Notes: generated by a model not told the origin, from the letters alone. DNA of 42,254 nucleotides from Methylomonas koyamae (GCF_001644025.1 NZ_LUUK01000145.1:1-42254), one strand, 5' to 3'. Positions 28,574-37,967 are shown, counted from the stretch's first letter. Translations and numbers: made by a program.

Positions 28574-30286
28574 GTGGCTCGGGCTTTCGATAGCGCCGAC
28601 GACGGCCGGCCGGTGGCTTGGCATCGCGGTCTATGCTACACGCGCGGCGATTTCCGGCTGGCCGTCGCGGCCTGGGCCGAGCGTTTTGCCGCCGATTCCC
28701 ATCCGCGTTACGGCTTGTATTGCCAGGATGCCTATCCGTTCGCGGTGTTGTTGTTTGCGTTATGGCAGGCCGGCAAGCAGGTCTGGCTGGCGGCGAATAA
28801 CCGGCCCGATACCGGCGCCTTGCTGGAAAGCGAAGACTGCCGCTTGCTCGGCGATTGGCCGGCGCAAGGCTTGAGCGGGCCGGATTTCAAAGCCATCTCC
28901 ACTGAAGCGAGTGGCGCAACCGACGCCCAAGCGCCCGAGCCGGCCTGTTTTAGCCGACCCTGGACCGCTTGGCGGGCCTGGGCGAGCGGGACTGATCGCC
29001 AACCGCCGGACCTCGCCTTGTTTACCTCCGGTTCGACCGGCGTCGCCAAGCCCATTTTTAAAAGCCAACGCCAACTTTGGCGCGAAGTCGCCGGCCTGGA
29101 AGCCCAGTGGGGCGGCTTGCTCGGCGCCTGCCGGGTAGCGGGCACCGTCGGTCATCAACACATTTACGGTTTGTTGTTTCGGGTGTTGTGGCCGTTGGCG
29201 GCCGGTCGCGGTTTTATCAGCGAAACCGCGTTGGATGCGGCCGGCTTGCCGGAGCGCGTTTGCTGGATTGCCAGCCCGGCCCATCTGAAGCGCCTGGATG
29301 CCGAATCTTGTTGGGCCAAGATTGCCGGTTTCCCAGCCGTCTTCAGTTCCGGCGGTCCGCTGGCGGCCGCCGCCGCCGAGTGCCTGGCGCGGCAAACCGG
29401 CCTGGCCGCGCTGGAAATTTACGGTAGTAGCGAAACCGGCGGCATCGCTTGGCGCCGCTTTCCCGACAACGGCTGGCGCTTGTTCGCCGGGCTGACTCTA
29501 AGTCCCGACGGCGAGTTGAGTTCGCCCTATTTACCGGATGCCGAGCCCTATCCGCTGGATGATGCGCTGGCATGGCGGGCCGACGGATGTTTCGAGCTGA
29601 TGGGCCGGCGCGACCGCATCGTCAAGATCGAGGAAAAGCGTTTGTCGTTAACCGAATTGGAGCAGTGCTTATTGGCCGGCGGCTGGCTGGCCGAAGCCGT
29701 GGCCTTGCCGATCAGCGGCCGGCGCGATGCCGTCGCGGTGGCAGGGGTGTTGTCCGCGACCGGTCATCGCTTAATGCTCGGCGACGGCCGCAAGGCTCTG
29801 ATAGCCGAGCTGCGAGAAGGTCTGCTGCGGCATTTCGAGGCGGTGCTGTTACCGAGGCGCTGGCTGTTTTTTTCGACGCTGCCGGAAACTTCGGCGGGCA
29901 AGCCGGATGTGCCGTCATTGCGGCGCTGGTTGGTCAGCGACGATCGCTTGCCGTTGCCGCGCCAAGTGCGCTGGTCGGGCGACAGCGCCGAGTTGACGCT
30001 GAAGATCCCGGCCGATTTGCGTTACTTCGCCGACCATTTTCCCCGGTTTGCGATCTTGCCCGGCGTGGTGCAGTTGGCTTGGGTCGAGTATTACGGCCGT
30101 TTGTTGTTCGGTTTCGTCGTGCCGTTTCGGAGTTTGGAAGCGATCAAATTCGTGCAGCCGATACGGCCCGATAGCGAACTTCAGTTGAATTTGACTTGGC
30201 GGGCTGCTGCCGGCCGGTTGGGCTTCGAGTTTCGCGACGCCGACCGGGCCTATAGCTCCGGTCGCTTGATCCAAGCCGAAGCATGA
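28574..30286 (+). CDS. aryl acid:ACP ligase fused to a hotdog dehydratase-like domain (ApeH-ApeI-like)
   Basis: A 570-residue two-domain protein starting at GTG. Residues 1-440 are an adenylate-forming enzyme: LFTSGSTGVAKPIFKS is the P-loop-like A3 motif, EIYGSSETGGIAWRR is A5, and MGRRDRIVKIEEKRLSLTELE spans A8. It would activate an aryl acid (4-hydroxybenzoate is the known starter of studied aryl polyenes) and load it on a carrier. Residues about 455-570 are a hotdog domain with FADHFPRFAILPGVVQL. His488 matches the catalytic His of FabZ-like enzymes, but the position of the catalytic Glu or Asp reads Ala502. In many loci the two domains are, as I recall, separate genes. Its stop overlaps the glycosyltransferase start. 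Confidence 0.83.
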   Translation: MARAFDSADDGRPVAWHRGLCYTRGDFRLAVAAWAERFAADSHPRYGLYCQDAYPFAVLLFALWQAGKQVWLAANNRPDTGALLESEDCRLLGDWPAQGLSGPDFKAISTEASGATDAQAPEPACFSRPWTAWRAWASGTDRQPPDLALFTSGSTGVAKPIFKSQRQLWREVAGLEAQWGGLLGACRVAGTVGHQHIYGLLFRVLWPLAAGRGFISETALDAAGLPERVCWIASPAHLKRLDAESCWAKIAGFPAVFSSGGPLAAAAAECLARQTGLAALEIYGSSETGGIAWRRFPDNGWRLFAGLTLSPDGELSSPYLPDAEPYPLDDALAWRADGCFELMGRRDRIVKIEEKRLSLTELEQCLLAGGWLAEAVALPISGRRDAVAVAGVLSATGHRLMLGDGRKALIAELREGLLRHFEAVLLPRRWLFFSTLPETSAGKPDVPSLRRWLVSDDRLPLPRQVRWSGDSAELTLKIPADLRYFADHFPRFAILPGVVQLAWVEYYGRLLFGFVVPFRSLEAIKFVQPIRPDSELQLNLTWRAAAGRLGFEFRDADRAYSSGRLIQAEA

Positions 30287-31023
30287 CGATCAAGGTCTGC
30301 ATCGTGATTCCGGTGTACAACCACGAGCGGGCGCTGCCGGCCTTGTTGGCGCGGCTCAAGCCGCACGGACTGCCGTGCCTATTGGTCAACGACGGCAGCT
30401 CGCCGGCCTGCGGACAAGTGTTACGCGAGCTGGCCGCCGCGCAAGGCGATTGGCTGAGCTTGTTGGAACGGCCGGCGAACGGCGGCAAGGGCGCGGCGGT
30501 CGTGGACGGTTTTCGCCAAGCGCTGGCGCGCGGGTTTAGCCACGCGCTGCAAATCGACGCCGACGGCCAGCACGATACCGCCGATATTCCGGCGTTTCTG
30601 GCGTTGGCCAGGTTGTATCCGGACGCGATGATACTCGGCGCGCCACGTTACGGCGCCGACGCGCCGCGGAGCCGGGTACACGGCCGGCGCATCACTAACT
30701 TCTGGATTCGTATCAACACTTGGTCGGATGCCATCGCCGACGGCATGTGCGGGTTTCGCTTGTATCCGCTGGCGGCGGTCGAACGCCTGCTGGCGGGGCA
30801 ACGCGTGGCTAGCGGCATGGCCTTCGACATCGATATCGTGGTCCGGCTGCATTGGCAAGGCGTCGCCGCGCTCAATCTGCCGACGGCGGTGCGTTATCCG
30901 GAAGACGGCGTGTCGCACTTTCGGCTGTTGCGCGATAACGCGTTGATTTCCGCGACGCACGCCCGGCTGTTCTTCGGGATGCTGCTCAGACTGCCGGTTT
31001 TGTTGTTCAGGCGTTTGCGATGA
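30283..31023 (+). CDS. family 2 glycosyltransferase (ApeJ-like)
   Basis: A 246-residue GT-A glycosyltransferase. IVIPVYNHERALPALL opens the nucleotide-sugar fold, VNDGSSP follows, and QIDADGQHDTADIP holds the metal-binding DxD. The end (LFFGMLLRLPVLLFRR) is hydrophobic and basic and could sit on the inner membrane. In aryl polyene loci a GT2 gene stands at this place and is thought to act on the lipid part of the product. Sugar and acceptor cannot be read from sequence. It overlaps both neighbours by four bases. Confidence 0.87.
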   Translation: MTIKVCIVIPVYNHERALPALLARLKPHGLPCLLVNDGSSPACGQVLRELAAAQGDWLSLLERPANGGKGAAVVDGFRQALARGFSHALQIDADGQHDTADIPAFLALARLYPDAMILGAPRYGADAPRSRVHGRRITNFWIRINTWSDAIADGMCGFRLYPLAAVERLLAGQRVASGMAFDIDIVVRLHWQGVAALNLPTAVRYPEDGVSHFRLLRDNALISATHARLFFGMLLRLPVLLFRRLR

Positions 31024-31946
31024 AGGCCGCCGGCCATTGGGCGCAAATCGGCGAATCGACCTGCGTTTGGGGCATGCGCTTGCTGTTCGGCGTGTTCCGT
31101 TACGGCGGCCGGCCGTTGTTGCAGGCGTTCTTGTATCCGGTGGTCAGTTATTACTGGCTAAGCCATCCTAACGCCAGACAGGCCAGTCGCGAATTTTGGC
31201 GGCGTTTGGCGATATTTAACGGCGAGCGGCCGGAGCATCTGAGTTGGCGGAGTTGGCGGCATTTCATCGCCTTCGCCAATGCCATTATCGACAAAATGGC
31301 GGCCTGGGCCGATGCCTTGCCGGCGGATGCGGTCGAATTCCAGGGCCGCGAGCGGCTGCTGGCGGATTTGGGGCGGGGGCGCGGCGCGTTGCTGTTGGCC
31401 TGCCATCTGGGCAATCCCGAAGTGTGCCGGGTCATGGCCCGGCGCGATCCGAACGTCAAGATCAACGTGCTGGTACACACCAAGCATGCCGAGCGCTTCA
31501 ACCGTTTGTTGGCGCGCTACAACCCGGCTAGCGCGTTGAACTTGCTGCAAGTCACCGAGATCGACGCCGGCGTGGCGATGCGCTTGGCCGAAAAAATCGA
31601 GCAGGGCGAGTTGGTGGTCATCGCCGCCGACCGCACGCCGGTGGGCGGCGGCCGGATAGCCTGGGCAGACTTTCTTGGCGCGCCGGCGCCGTTGCCTCAG
31701 GGTCCGTTCGTGCTGGCCGGCTTGTTGCAATGCCCGGTTTACGGCTTGTTCTGCATCAACCAGGCCGGCCGGCACCGGATCATTTTCGAGCCGTTCAGCG
31801 ACGGCTTGACCTGGACCCGCGCCAACCGCGACGCGGTCATCCATGCCGCCGTCCGCCGCTACGCCGAGCGTTTGCAACACCACTGTCTGGCCGCCCCGCG
31901 ACAATGGTTTAATTTTTACGATTTCTGGCGGGTGCAAAAGTGCTAG
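31020..31946 (+). CDS. LpxL/HtrB-like lysophospholipid acyltransferase
   Basis: A 308-residue member of the lipid A late-acyltransferase family. The catalytic HX4E lies in LLACHLGNPEVCR, followed by INVLVHTKHAERFN and VIAADRTPVGGG, all family signatures. A hydrophobic N-terminal stretch (LLQAFLYPVVSYYWLS) should anchor it to the inner membrane. In aryl polyene loci such an enzyme is thought to acylate the lipid or sugar carrier. It is the last gene of the cluster; no exporter, thioesterase or LolA-like gene follows. No clear intrinsic terminator is seen after it. Confidence 0.87.
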   Translation: MKAAGHWAQIGESTCVWGMRLLFGVFRYGGRPLLQAFLYPVVSYYWLSHPNARQASREFWRRLAIFNGERPEHLSWRSWRHFIAFANAIIDKMAAWADALPADAVEFQGRERLLADLGRGRGALLLACHLGNPEVCRVMARRDPNVKINVLVHTKHAERFNRLLARYNPASALNLLQVTEIDAGVAMRLAEKIEQGELVVIAADRTPVGGGRIAWADFLGAPAPLPQGPFVLAGLLQCPVYGLFCINQAGRHRIIFEPFSDGLTWTRANRDAVIHAAVRRYAERLQHHCLAAPRQWFNFYDFWRVQKC

Positions 31947-32128
31947 AAGACTTGATCGGTACATGCTTTTTATTTGTGACCCGTATAGTTGGATGATTTC
32001 TGTATATCTTGCGGATTGATTAAGCCCAAGCAATTAACTCTCCTTCGTTCCCGTAATTGCACTATGGTGTATTTTGACACCGCTAGCGATATCAGCCCCA
32101 TTACGGCAATTACAAGCTACACAATATT

Positions 32129-32157
32129 TTGACATCCATAGTCCAGGTTACTAAACT
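32129..32157 (+). promoter_or_regulatory. candidate sigma-70 promoter of the leader ORF
   Basis: A perfect TTGACA (32129-32134) stands 17 bases before TAAACT (32152-32157). The predicted start of transcription near 32164 gives a short untranslated lead into the strong ribosome site at 32187-32193. Confidence 0.6.
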
Positions 32158-32197
32158 GCTCGTCTTTCTAACCCACCAACCCACCGAAGGAGGCTGT

Positions 32198-32248
32198 ATG
32201 TTCGATTTTGCAACGCGCTTAAGCCTCGCATCCTTAACCGGTCGGTAA
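32198..32248 (+). CDS. 16-residue leader-peptide-like open frame
   Basis: An ATG preceded four bases upstream by AAGGAGG, the best ribosome site in the window, opens a frame for MFDFATRLSLASLTGR and a TAA. A hairpin (CCGATC / GATCGG, 32256-32272) starts eight bases after the stop, with a T-rich stretch some 20 bases further on. Promoter, strong ribosome site, very short frame and hairpin in this order recall a translated leader that controls the next gene. The peptide shows no run of one amino acid, so classic amino-acid attenuation is not supported. It is too short to judge by composition. Confidence 0.4.
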   Translation: MFDFATRLSLASLTGR

Positions 32249-32371
32249 TTTTCATCCGATCGTCGGGATCGGGCTTCCGCATTAATCCCTTATTTTAATT
32301 TTTGGCCGATTCCGGTCAGGGCTTGCTATTGCCGTTGGGCTGCAGGCTTCGGATAGGCTTTGTGGAAGTTT

Positions 32372-32734
32372 ATGAAAACACATCAATCCAGCCGCACACG
32401 TTTGCTGTGCGAAGAATGGCGCGAAGGCGACGGTCTAGCGCCTCGTTTCGAACAACGCGACCCAGTTAAACAACTGGCGCGTAAAGATCAACAACTGAGT
32501 AAACAGGCACATCGCGCTTTAAGTTTATTTCTCGAAGGCGAATGCAAGCACCCTGATTTGTTAGGCGTTGAGGTGCTCGCCGTACAGTATGAGCCTGCTA
32601 AACAGCGTCTATGTGTCAGCGTTGGCTCTCCCAACAATGCCACTAATAGCGAAGCCATTTTAGCTCGTAGGATGGGTAGAGGCGCTAGCCGAAACCCATC
32701 AAAAATACCATCAATTACGCCAAATCCAATTTAG
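32372..32734 (+). pseudogene. unrecognised protein gene, 3' end probably replaced by a REP element
   Basis: The frame from the ATG at 32372 encodes about 120 residues. The first 99 look like real protein, with KQLARKDQQLSKQAHRALSLFL and LLGVEVLAVQYEPAKQRLCVSVG, a helix and strand pattern that faintly recalls RbfA-like KH folds; that is speculation. From residue 100 on, the codons belong to the REP sequence at 32668-32701 and to sequence beside the RAYT remnant, giving RRMGRGASRNPSK and a meaningless tail. The natural C terminus therefore seems lost by insertion or rearrangement. The remaining gene may still be expressed from the promoter at 32129. Confidence 0.55.
32668..32701 (+). repeat. 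left REP sequence of the RAYT remnant
   Basis: A 34-base imperfect palindrome with TAGGATGGGTAGAG at one end and GAAACCCATCA at the other; GATGGGT pairs with ACCCATC. It is the same unit as the right copy at 32990-33020 but in the opposite orientation and with a slightly longer centre. Confidence 0.8.
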
Positions 32735-32966
32735 GATATATGCCGCCCGCCCAATTTGTCGGGAGAATGCCGCGTTCGACGAAATCATTAAATGAAGAAT
32801 ATCGCCAATCGGCAACATAACGGACATAGCCGTGTTTTACCGGATTGTAATGAATATAGTCGACATGCTTGACGAAGTCGTCCTCGTTTCTAATTCGATG
32901 CTCCCAAAACCGTGACTGTGAAAAATAACAACCGCCTTTGAGGCGATCTCGGTGATATTCTGTCAT
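32715..32966 (-). pseudogene. REP-associated tyrosine transposase (RAYT) with an internal deletion
   Basis: An 83-residue frame. Its first 15 residues (MTEYHRDRLKGGCYF) look like a true RAYT N terminus, and from residue 19 on (RFWEHRIRNEDDFVKH, YIHYNPVKHGYV, WRYSSFNDFV) it follows the C-terminal part of the family. The middle, about 70-80 residues in normal members, is missing without breaking the frame; it should carry the HUH histidines that bind the metal for DNA cleavage. The YIHYNP helix, which I believe holds the conserved tyrosine, remains. It should be inactive for transposition by itself. It is bounded by inverted REPs at 32668 and 32990. Confidence 0.8.
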
Positions 32967-32989
32967 ATCTCATTTATCGGTGCTTCGAT

Positions 32990-33020
32990 TGATGGGTTTC
33001 GCTTCGCTCTACCCATCCTA
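32990..33020 (-). repeat. right REP sequence of the RAYT remnant
   Basis: A 31-base unit reading TAGGATGGGTAGAGCG at its start on the minus strand, with closing GAAACCCATCA. Its stem GATGGGT / ACCCATC is the same as in the left copy. The pair in opposite orientation around a RAYT gene is the known layout of REP-RAYT units. Confidence 0.82.
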
Positions 33021-33026
33021 CTGTCG

Positions 33027-33060
33027 GTCATTGGCTCACCCCCAGTCATTGGATACCCCC
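33027..33060 (+). repeat. short imperfect tandem repeat
   Basis: GTCATTGGCTCACCCCCA is followed directly by GTCATTGGATACCCCC, two related units of 18 and 16 bases, with TGTCGGT on both outer sides. It lies just outside the right REP. The gap 33021-33211 shows no gene. Confidence 0.5.
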
Positions 33061-33211
33061 TGTCGGTTGTCTTCTATGGTCGATTTCTGCATTTCATAAC
33101 TTCCAGGACGATGTCATTCCTCTACGGATAATTCTTCGGATGCGATGATCGAACATGTCATTGTCACCGGTTCAGCCGCGCCTAGACTTTGCCCCGCGAT
33201 TCCGCCGACCG

Positions 33212-34987
<1,776 letters not shown>

Positions 34988-35212
34988 ACGCCGCTTCTGG
35001 GTGAGTGGAAGGCTTAGTCTAGCCAAATCCGGCGGAAGTTGGGGAGAATTGCCCGTCCCGAGTAACGCTGACAATCTTGGGGGCTTGGACGGCCGATTTC
35101 AACGCCATTCGATGAAGCGGGTCGCGGCGAACCGAATGCTTGCAGTTGCCGCATGACGAATAACCTAGTGTTAAAGTAAACTATCGCCAACTTACACAGC
35201 GCGCGGTAGATC

Positions 35213-35920
35213 ATGACGGCAGCAGACAACGTACATCCTCACGAAATTCATAAGTTCGGCGCTCAAGCGGAGCGCTGGTGGGACCCGAACGGCGAATTGC
35301 ATACCTTGCACGCCGTTAATCCGCTTCGCTTGGCATTCATCGGCCGGCAAGTCGATTTGGCCGGCAAGCGGGTGGTTGACGTCGGTTGCGGCGGCGGCAT
35401 TCTGACCGAAGGTTTGGCCGGGCAGGGCGCCGATGCCTTGGGTATCGATCTGAGCGAAGATCTGCTGGATATCGCCGATCTGCACAGTCTGGAAACCGGC
35501 GTGGCGGTCAATTACCGCAAGGTCAGCGCCGAACAATTGGCGGCCGAGGAGCCGGGCGGCTTCGACGTGGTGACCTGTATGGAAATGTTGGAGCACGTTC
35601 CCGATCCGGCTTCGGTGGTCAAGGCATGCGCGACGCTGGTCAAACCGGGCGGTCTGGTGTTTTTTTCGACCTTGAACCGGGTGCCGAAGGCTTGGCTGCT
35701 GGCGATCGTCGCCGCCGAGCATCTGCTGAAAATGGTGCCGAAGGGCACTCACGAATATAAAACCTTTATCAAACCGGCCGAATTGGATCGAATGGCGCGG
35801 GCCGGCGGTCTGGAATTGCAGGCAATGACCGGCATCGAATACAACCCGTTCGCCAAGCGCTTCAGTCTGGGCCGCGATATCGACGTCAACTACATCGCCG
35901 CGTTCGCGCGTCCGGAATAA
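35213..35920 (+). CDS. ubiG: ubiquinone biosynthesis O-methyltransferase
   Basis: A 235-residue methyltransferase that carries out both O-methylations of ubiquinone synthesis. The N-terminal block AERWWDPNGELHTLHAVNPLRLAFI is specific to UbiG, and the SAM site is VVDVGCGGGILTEGLA, followed by CMEMLEHVPDP and FFSTLNR. VPKGTHEYKTFIKPAEL and GIEYNPFAKRFSLGRDIDVNY at the end are also family-specific. A weak promoter pair (ATGACG at 35153, TAAACT at 35177, 18-base spacing) lies upstream. The next gene starts five bases after its stop. Confidence 0.96.
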   Translation: MTAADNVHPHEIHKFGAQAERWWDPNGELHTLHAVNPLRLAFIGRQVDLAGKRVVDVGCGGGILTEGLAGQGADALGIDLSEDLLDIADLHSLETGVAVNYRKVSAEQLAAEEPGGFDVVTCMEMLEHVPDPASVVKACATLVKPGGLVFFSTLNRVPKAWLLAIVAAEHLLKMVPKGTHEYKTFIKPAELDRMARAGGLELQAMTGIEYNPFAKRFSLGRDIDVNYIAAFARPE

Positions 35921-35925
35921 ACCGC

Positions 35926-36597
35926 ATGACCGACTTCAAACTGGAGTGCGTGTTGTTCGATTTGGACGGTACCCTGGTCGATACCGCGCCGGACCTGATC
36001 GCCTGTCTAAATCGAACGCTGGCGGCGCACGGTTTTGCCGAAATTGATCCGGCGACGGTGAAGCCGGCGATTTCGCGGGGCGCCATGGCGATGATTCGGC
36101 AAGCGGTTACGGTGGACGAAGCCACGGCGCAAACGATGTTGAGCGACATGTTGGACGCCTATCAGGCCAATATTGCCGAACACAGTCGCTTTTTCGACGG
36201 CATCGTCGATTGCCTGGACGCCATCGAAACCGCCGGTTTGAAGTGGGGGGTCGTGACCAACAAAAAGCAGCGGTTTACCTCGCCGTTGTTGCGAGCGCTG
36301 GCGTTGGACACGCGCGTGGCTTGCGCGGTCAGCGGCGACACCACCGCGTTTAGCAAGCCGCATCCGGGGCCGATGTTCGAAGCTTGCCGGTTGGCCGGCG
36401 TAACACCCGAGCGCTGCGTCTACATTGGCGATGCGCCGCACGACATTGCCGCCGGCAAAAACGCCCGCATGAAAACTCTAGCGGCCTTGTACGGCTATTT
36501 GAACAGCGACGACCAACCCGATACCTGGGGGGCGGACGCGATGATCGAACATCCCCGTCAACTGACGCAATGGATCCAAACCAGTCTATGTCATTGA
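35926..36597 (+). CDS. gph: phosphoglycolate phosphatase, HAD family
   Basis: A 223-residue HAD hydrolase that removes phosphate from 2-phosphoglycolate. Motif I is LFDLDGTLVDTAPDL, motif II VVTNK, motif III KPHPGPMFEACRLAG and motif IV YIGDAPHDIAAGKNA. The cap domain lies between motif I and II. Pairing with ubiG is common in gammaproteobacteria. It overlaps the following short-chain dehydrogenase gene by 10 bases. Substrate is taken from the family and neighbourhood. Confidence 0.9.
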   Translation: MTDFKLECVLFDLDGTLVDTAPDLIACLNRTLAAHGFAEIDPATVKPAISRGAMAMIRQAVTVDEATAQTMLSDMLDAYQANIAEHSRFFDGIVDCLDAIETAGLKWGVVTNKKQRFTSPLLRALALDTRVACAVSGDTTAFSKPHPGPMFEACRLAGVTPERCVYIGDAPHDIAAGKNARMKTLAALYGYLNSDDQPDTWGADAMIEHPRQLTQWIQTSLCH

Positions 36598-37316
36598 ACA
36601 ATCAATTAATTTTGATCACCGGCGCCGGTGGCGGCTTGGGCGGTGCCGCCGCGCTGGCTCTGGCCGGGCAGGGTGCCAGCCTGATTTTGCTGGACAACAG
36701 CATCCCGAAATTGGAAAAAACCTACGACGCGATCGTCGCGGCCGGCGGTCCGGAACCGACGATGTACCCTTTCGATTTGGCCGGCGCCACCGAAGCTCAA
36801 TATCAGGAAATGGCCGACGCCATCGCCGAGCGCTTCGGCGCATTGCACGGCGTATTGCATTCGGCGGTGGAATTCAGCGCGTTCAGCCCGATCGCCAATT
36901 ACAAAACCAAGGATTGGGGGCATGCGTTGAACGTCAATCTGAACGCGGCGTTTTTACTGTGCCGGGTTTTGCTGCCGGTATTGCTGGCGGCCGAGCATGC
37001 CGCGATTGTGTTTACCTCGGACTCCTCGGCTCGCAAGGGCCAAGCCTATTCCGGCGCTTACGGCGTTTCCAAAATCGCATTGGAAGGTTTCGCTGCGATA
37101 TTGGCGGCTGAGTTGGAATCCGCCGGCAAAATCCGGGTCAACACCTTGGTGCCGGGGCCGGTCGACAGTCCGTTGCGGCGTAAGGCCTATCCGGCCGAAG
37201 ACAAGGCGGCGCTGCCGGCGCCCGCCAGTTTGCAGCCGGCCTACGTTTATTTATTCAGCGACGCCAGCCTCGGCGTCACCGGTCAAATTATTGACGCCCA
37301 GACATTCAACCGTTGA
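36588..37316 (+). CDS. yciK: short-chain dehydrogenase, YciK family
   Basis: A 242-residue SDR. The cofactor site is ITGAGGGLGGAAALALA, and the catalytic Ser and Tyr-x-x-x-Lys are in FTSDSSARKGQAYSGAYGVSK. SNP-like features of the YciK group are RVNTLVPGPVDSPLRRKAYP and the C-terminal YLFSDASLGVTGQIIDAQ. Its reaction is not settled in the family. The ubiG-gph-yciK order is conserved in several gammaproteobacteria, which supports the assignment. The start ATG lies inside the end of gph. Confidence 0.88.
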   Translation: MSLNNQLILITGAGGGLGGAAALALAGQGASLILLDNSIPKLEKTYDAIVAAGGPEPTMYPFDLAGATEAQYQEMADAIAERFGALHGVLHSAVEFSAFSPIANYKTKDWGHALNVNLNAAFLLCRVLLPVLLAAEHAAIVFTSDSSARKGQAYSGAYGVSKIALEGFAAILAAELESAGKIRVNTLVPGPVDSPLRRKAYPAEDKAALPAPASLQPAYVYLFSDASLGVTGQIIDAQTFNR

Positions 37317-37324
37317 AACGAGCT

Positions 37325-37873
37325 ATGGCAGACAGAGAAGTGGTGTTTTTAAACCGTGACGTCAACATCGTCACGATTCCCGACGGCCATCACGGCATGT
37401 TGCGCAAGGGTCAGGAAGTCACGATCCACCAGTCCTTGGGCAGTAACTATACGGTTTTCACCGATTACGGCCACATGGTGCGGATCGCCGGCGTCGACGC
37501 CGACGCGCTCGGCAAGGAGCCTCAGCATTTGCAGACCCTGGTGTCGGAAACCGATGCGCAGGCGGTCGAGCGCAATTGCTGGGAAGTGATGAAAACCGTC
37601 TACGATCCGGAAATTCCGGTGAATATCGTCGATTTGGGCTTGGTCTACGGTTGCGACGTGACGGCCAACGCCAATGGCGGTCACGACGTCCGGATACGGA
37701 TGACGTTGACCGCGCCGGGTTGCGGCATGGGCCCGGTGATTCAGGGCGACGTCGAGAAGTGTATCCGCGGTTTGCCCGGCGTCGACAGCGTGGATGTCGA
37801 AGTGGTCTTGGACCCGCCCTGGTCCAGGGAAATGATGTCGGAGGTGGCTCAGGTTCAATTGGGTCTGTTTTGA
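37325..37873 (+). CDS. sufT: SufT-type iron-sulfur cluster assembly protein (DUF59/MIP18)
   Basis: A 182-residue protein with a roughly 80-residue N-terminal part (NIVTIPDGHHGMLRKGQEV) special to SufT and a C-terminal MIP18 domain. The latter shows VYDPEIPVNIVDLGLVY, the TAPGCGMGPVI motif with the conserved Cys, and VVLDPPWSREMMS. SufT helps mature iron-sulfur proteins under high demand. No other suf gene is nearby. The ATG lies eight bases after yciK, so it likely shares its transcript. Confidence 0.9.
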   Translation: MADREVVFLNRDVNIVTIPDGHHGMLRKGQEVTIHQSLGSNYTVFTDYGHMVRIAGVDADALGKEPQHLQTLVSETDAQAVERNCWEVMKTVYDPEIPVNIVDLGLVYGCDVTANANGGHDVRIRMTLTAPGCGMGPVIQGDVEKCIRGLPGVDSVDVEVVLDPPWSREMMSEVAQVQLGLF

Positions 37874-37889
37874 GCGGCGCCGGGAATCC

Positions 37890-37906
37890 GGCGGAAATTT
37901 GCCGCC
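37890..37906 (+). terminator. weak hairpin after sufT
   Basis: GGCGG and CCGCC form a 5-base stem around AAATTTG, followed by TTGTTGCTTCT. It could end the ubiG-sufT transcript. The stem is short and the T run broken. Confidence 0.35.
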
Positions 37907-37967
37907 TTGTTGCTTCTAATCGATGTTTAATTTATTAACCAATTGAAAAAAAACGCTTAAAACAAGC

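Larger units (their letters stand above)
31947..32371 (+). other. gene-poor, less GC-rich stretch after the polyene-type cluster
   Basis: About 425 bases with clearly lower GC than either side. It contains overlapping inverted repeats (GTAATTGC at 32053 with GCAATTAC at 32106; CTATGG at 32063 with CCATAG at 32136), two copies of TATTTTGACA (32070 and 32125), the promoter and the 16-residue open frame listed separately. The sequence looks like a control region for the gene at 32372. Confidence 0.5.
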
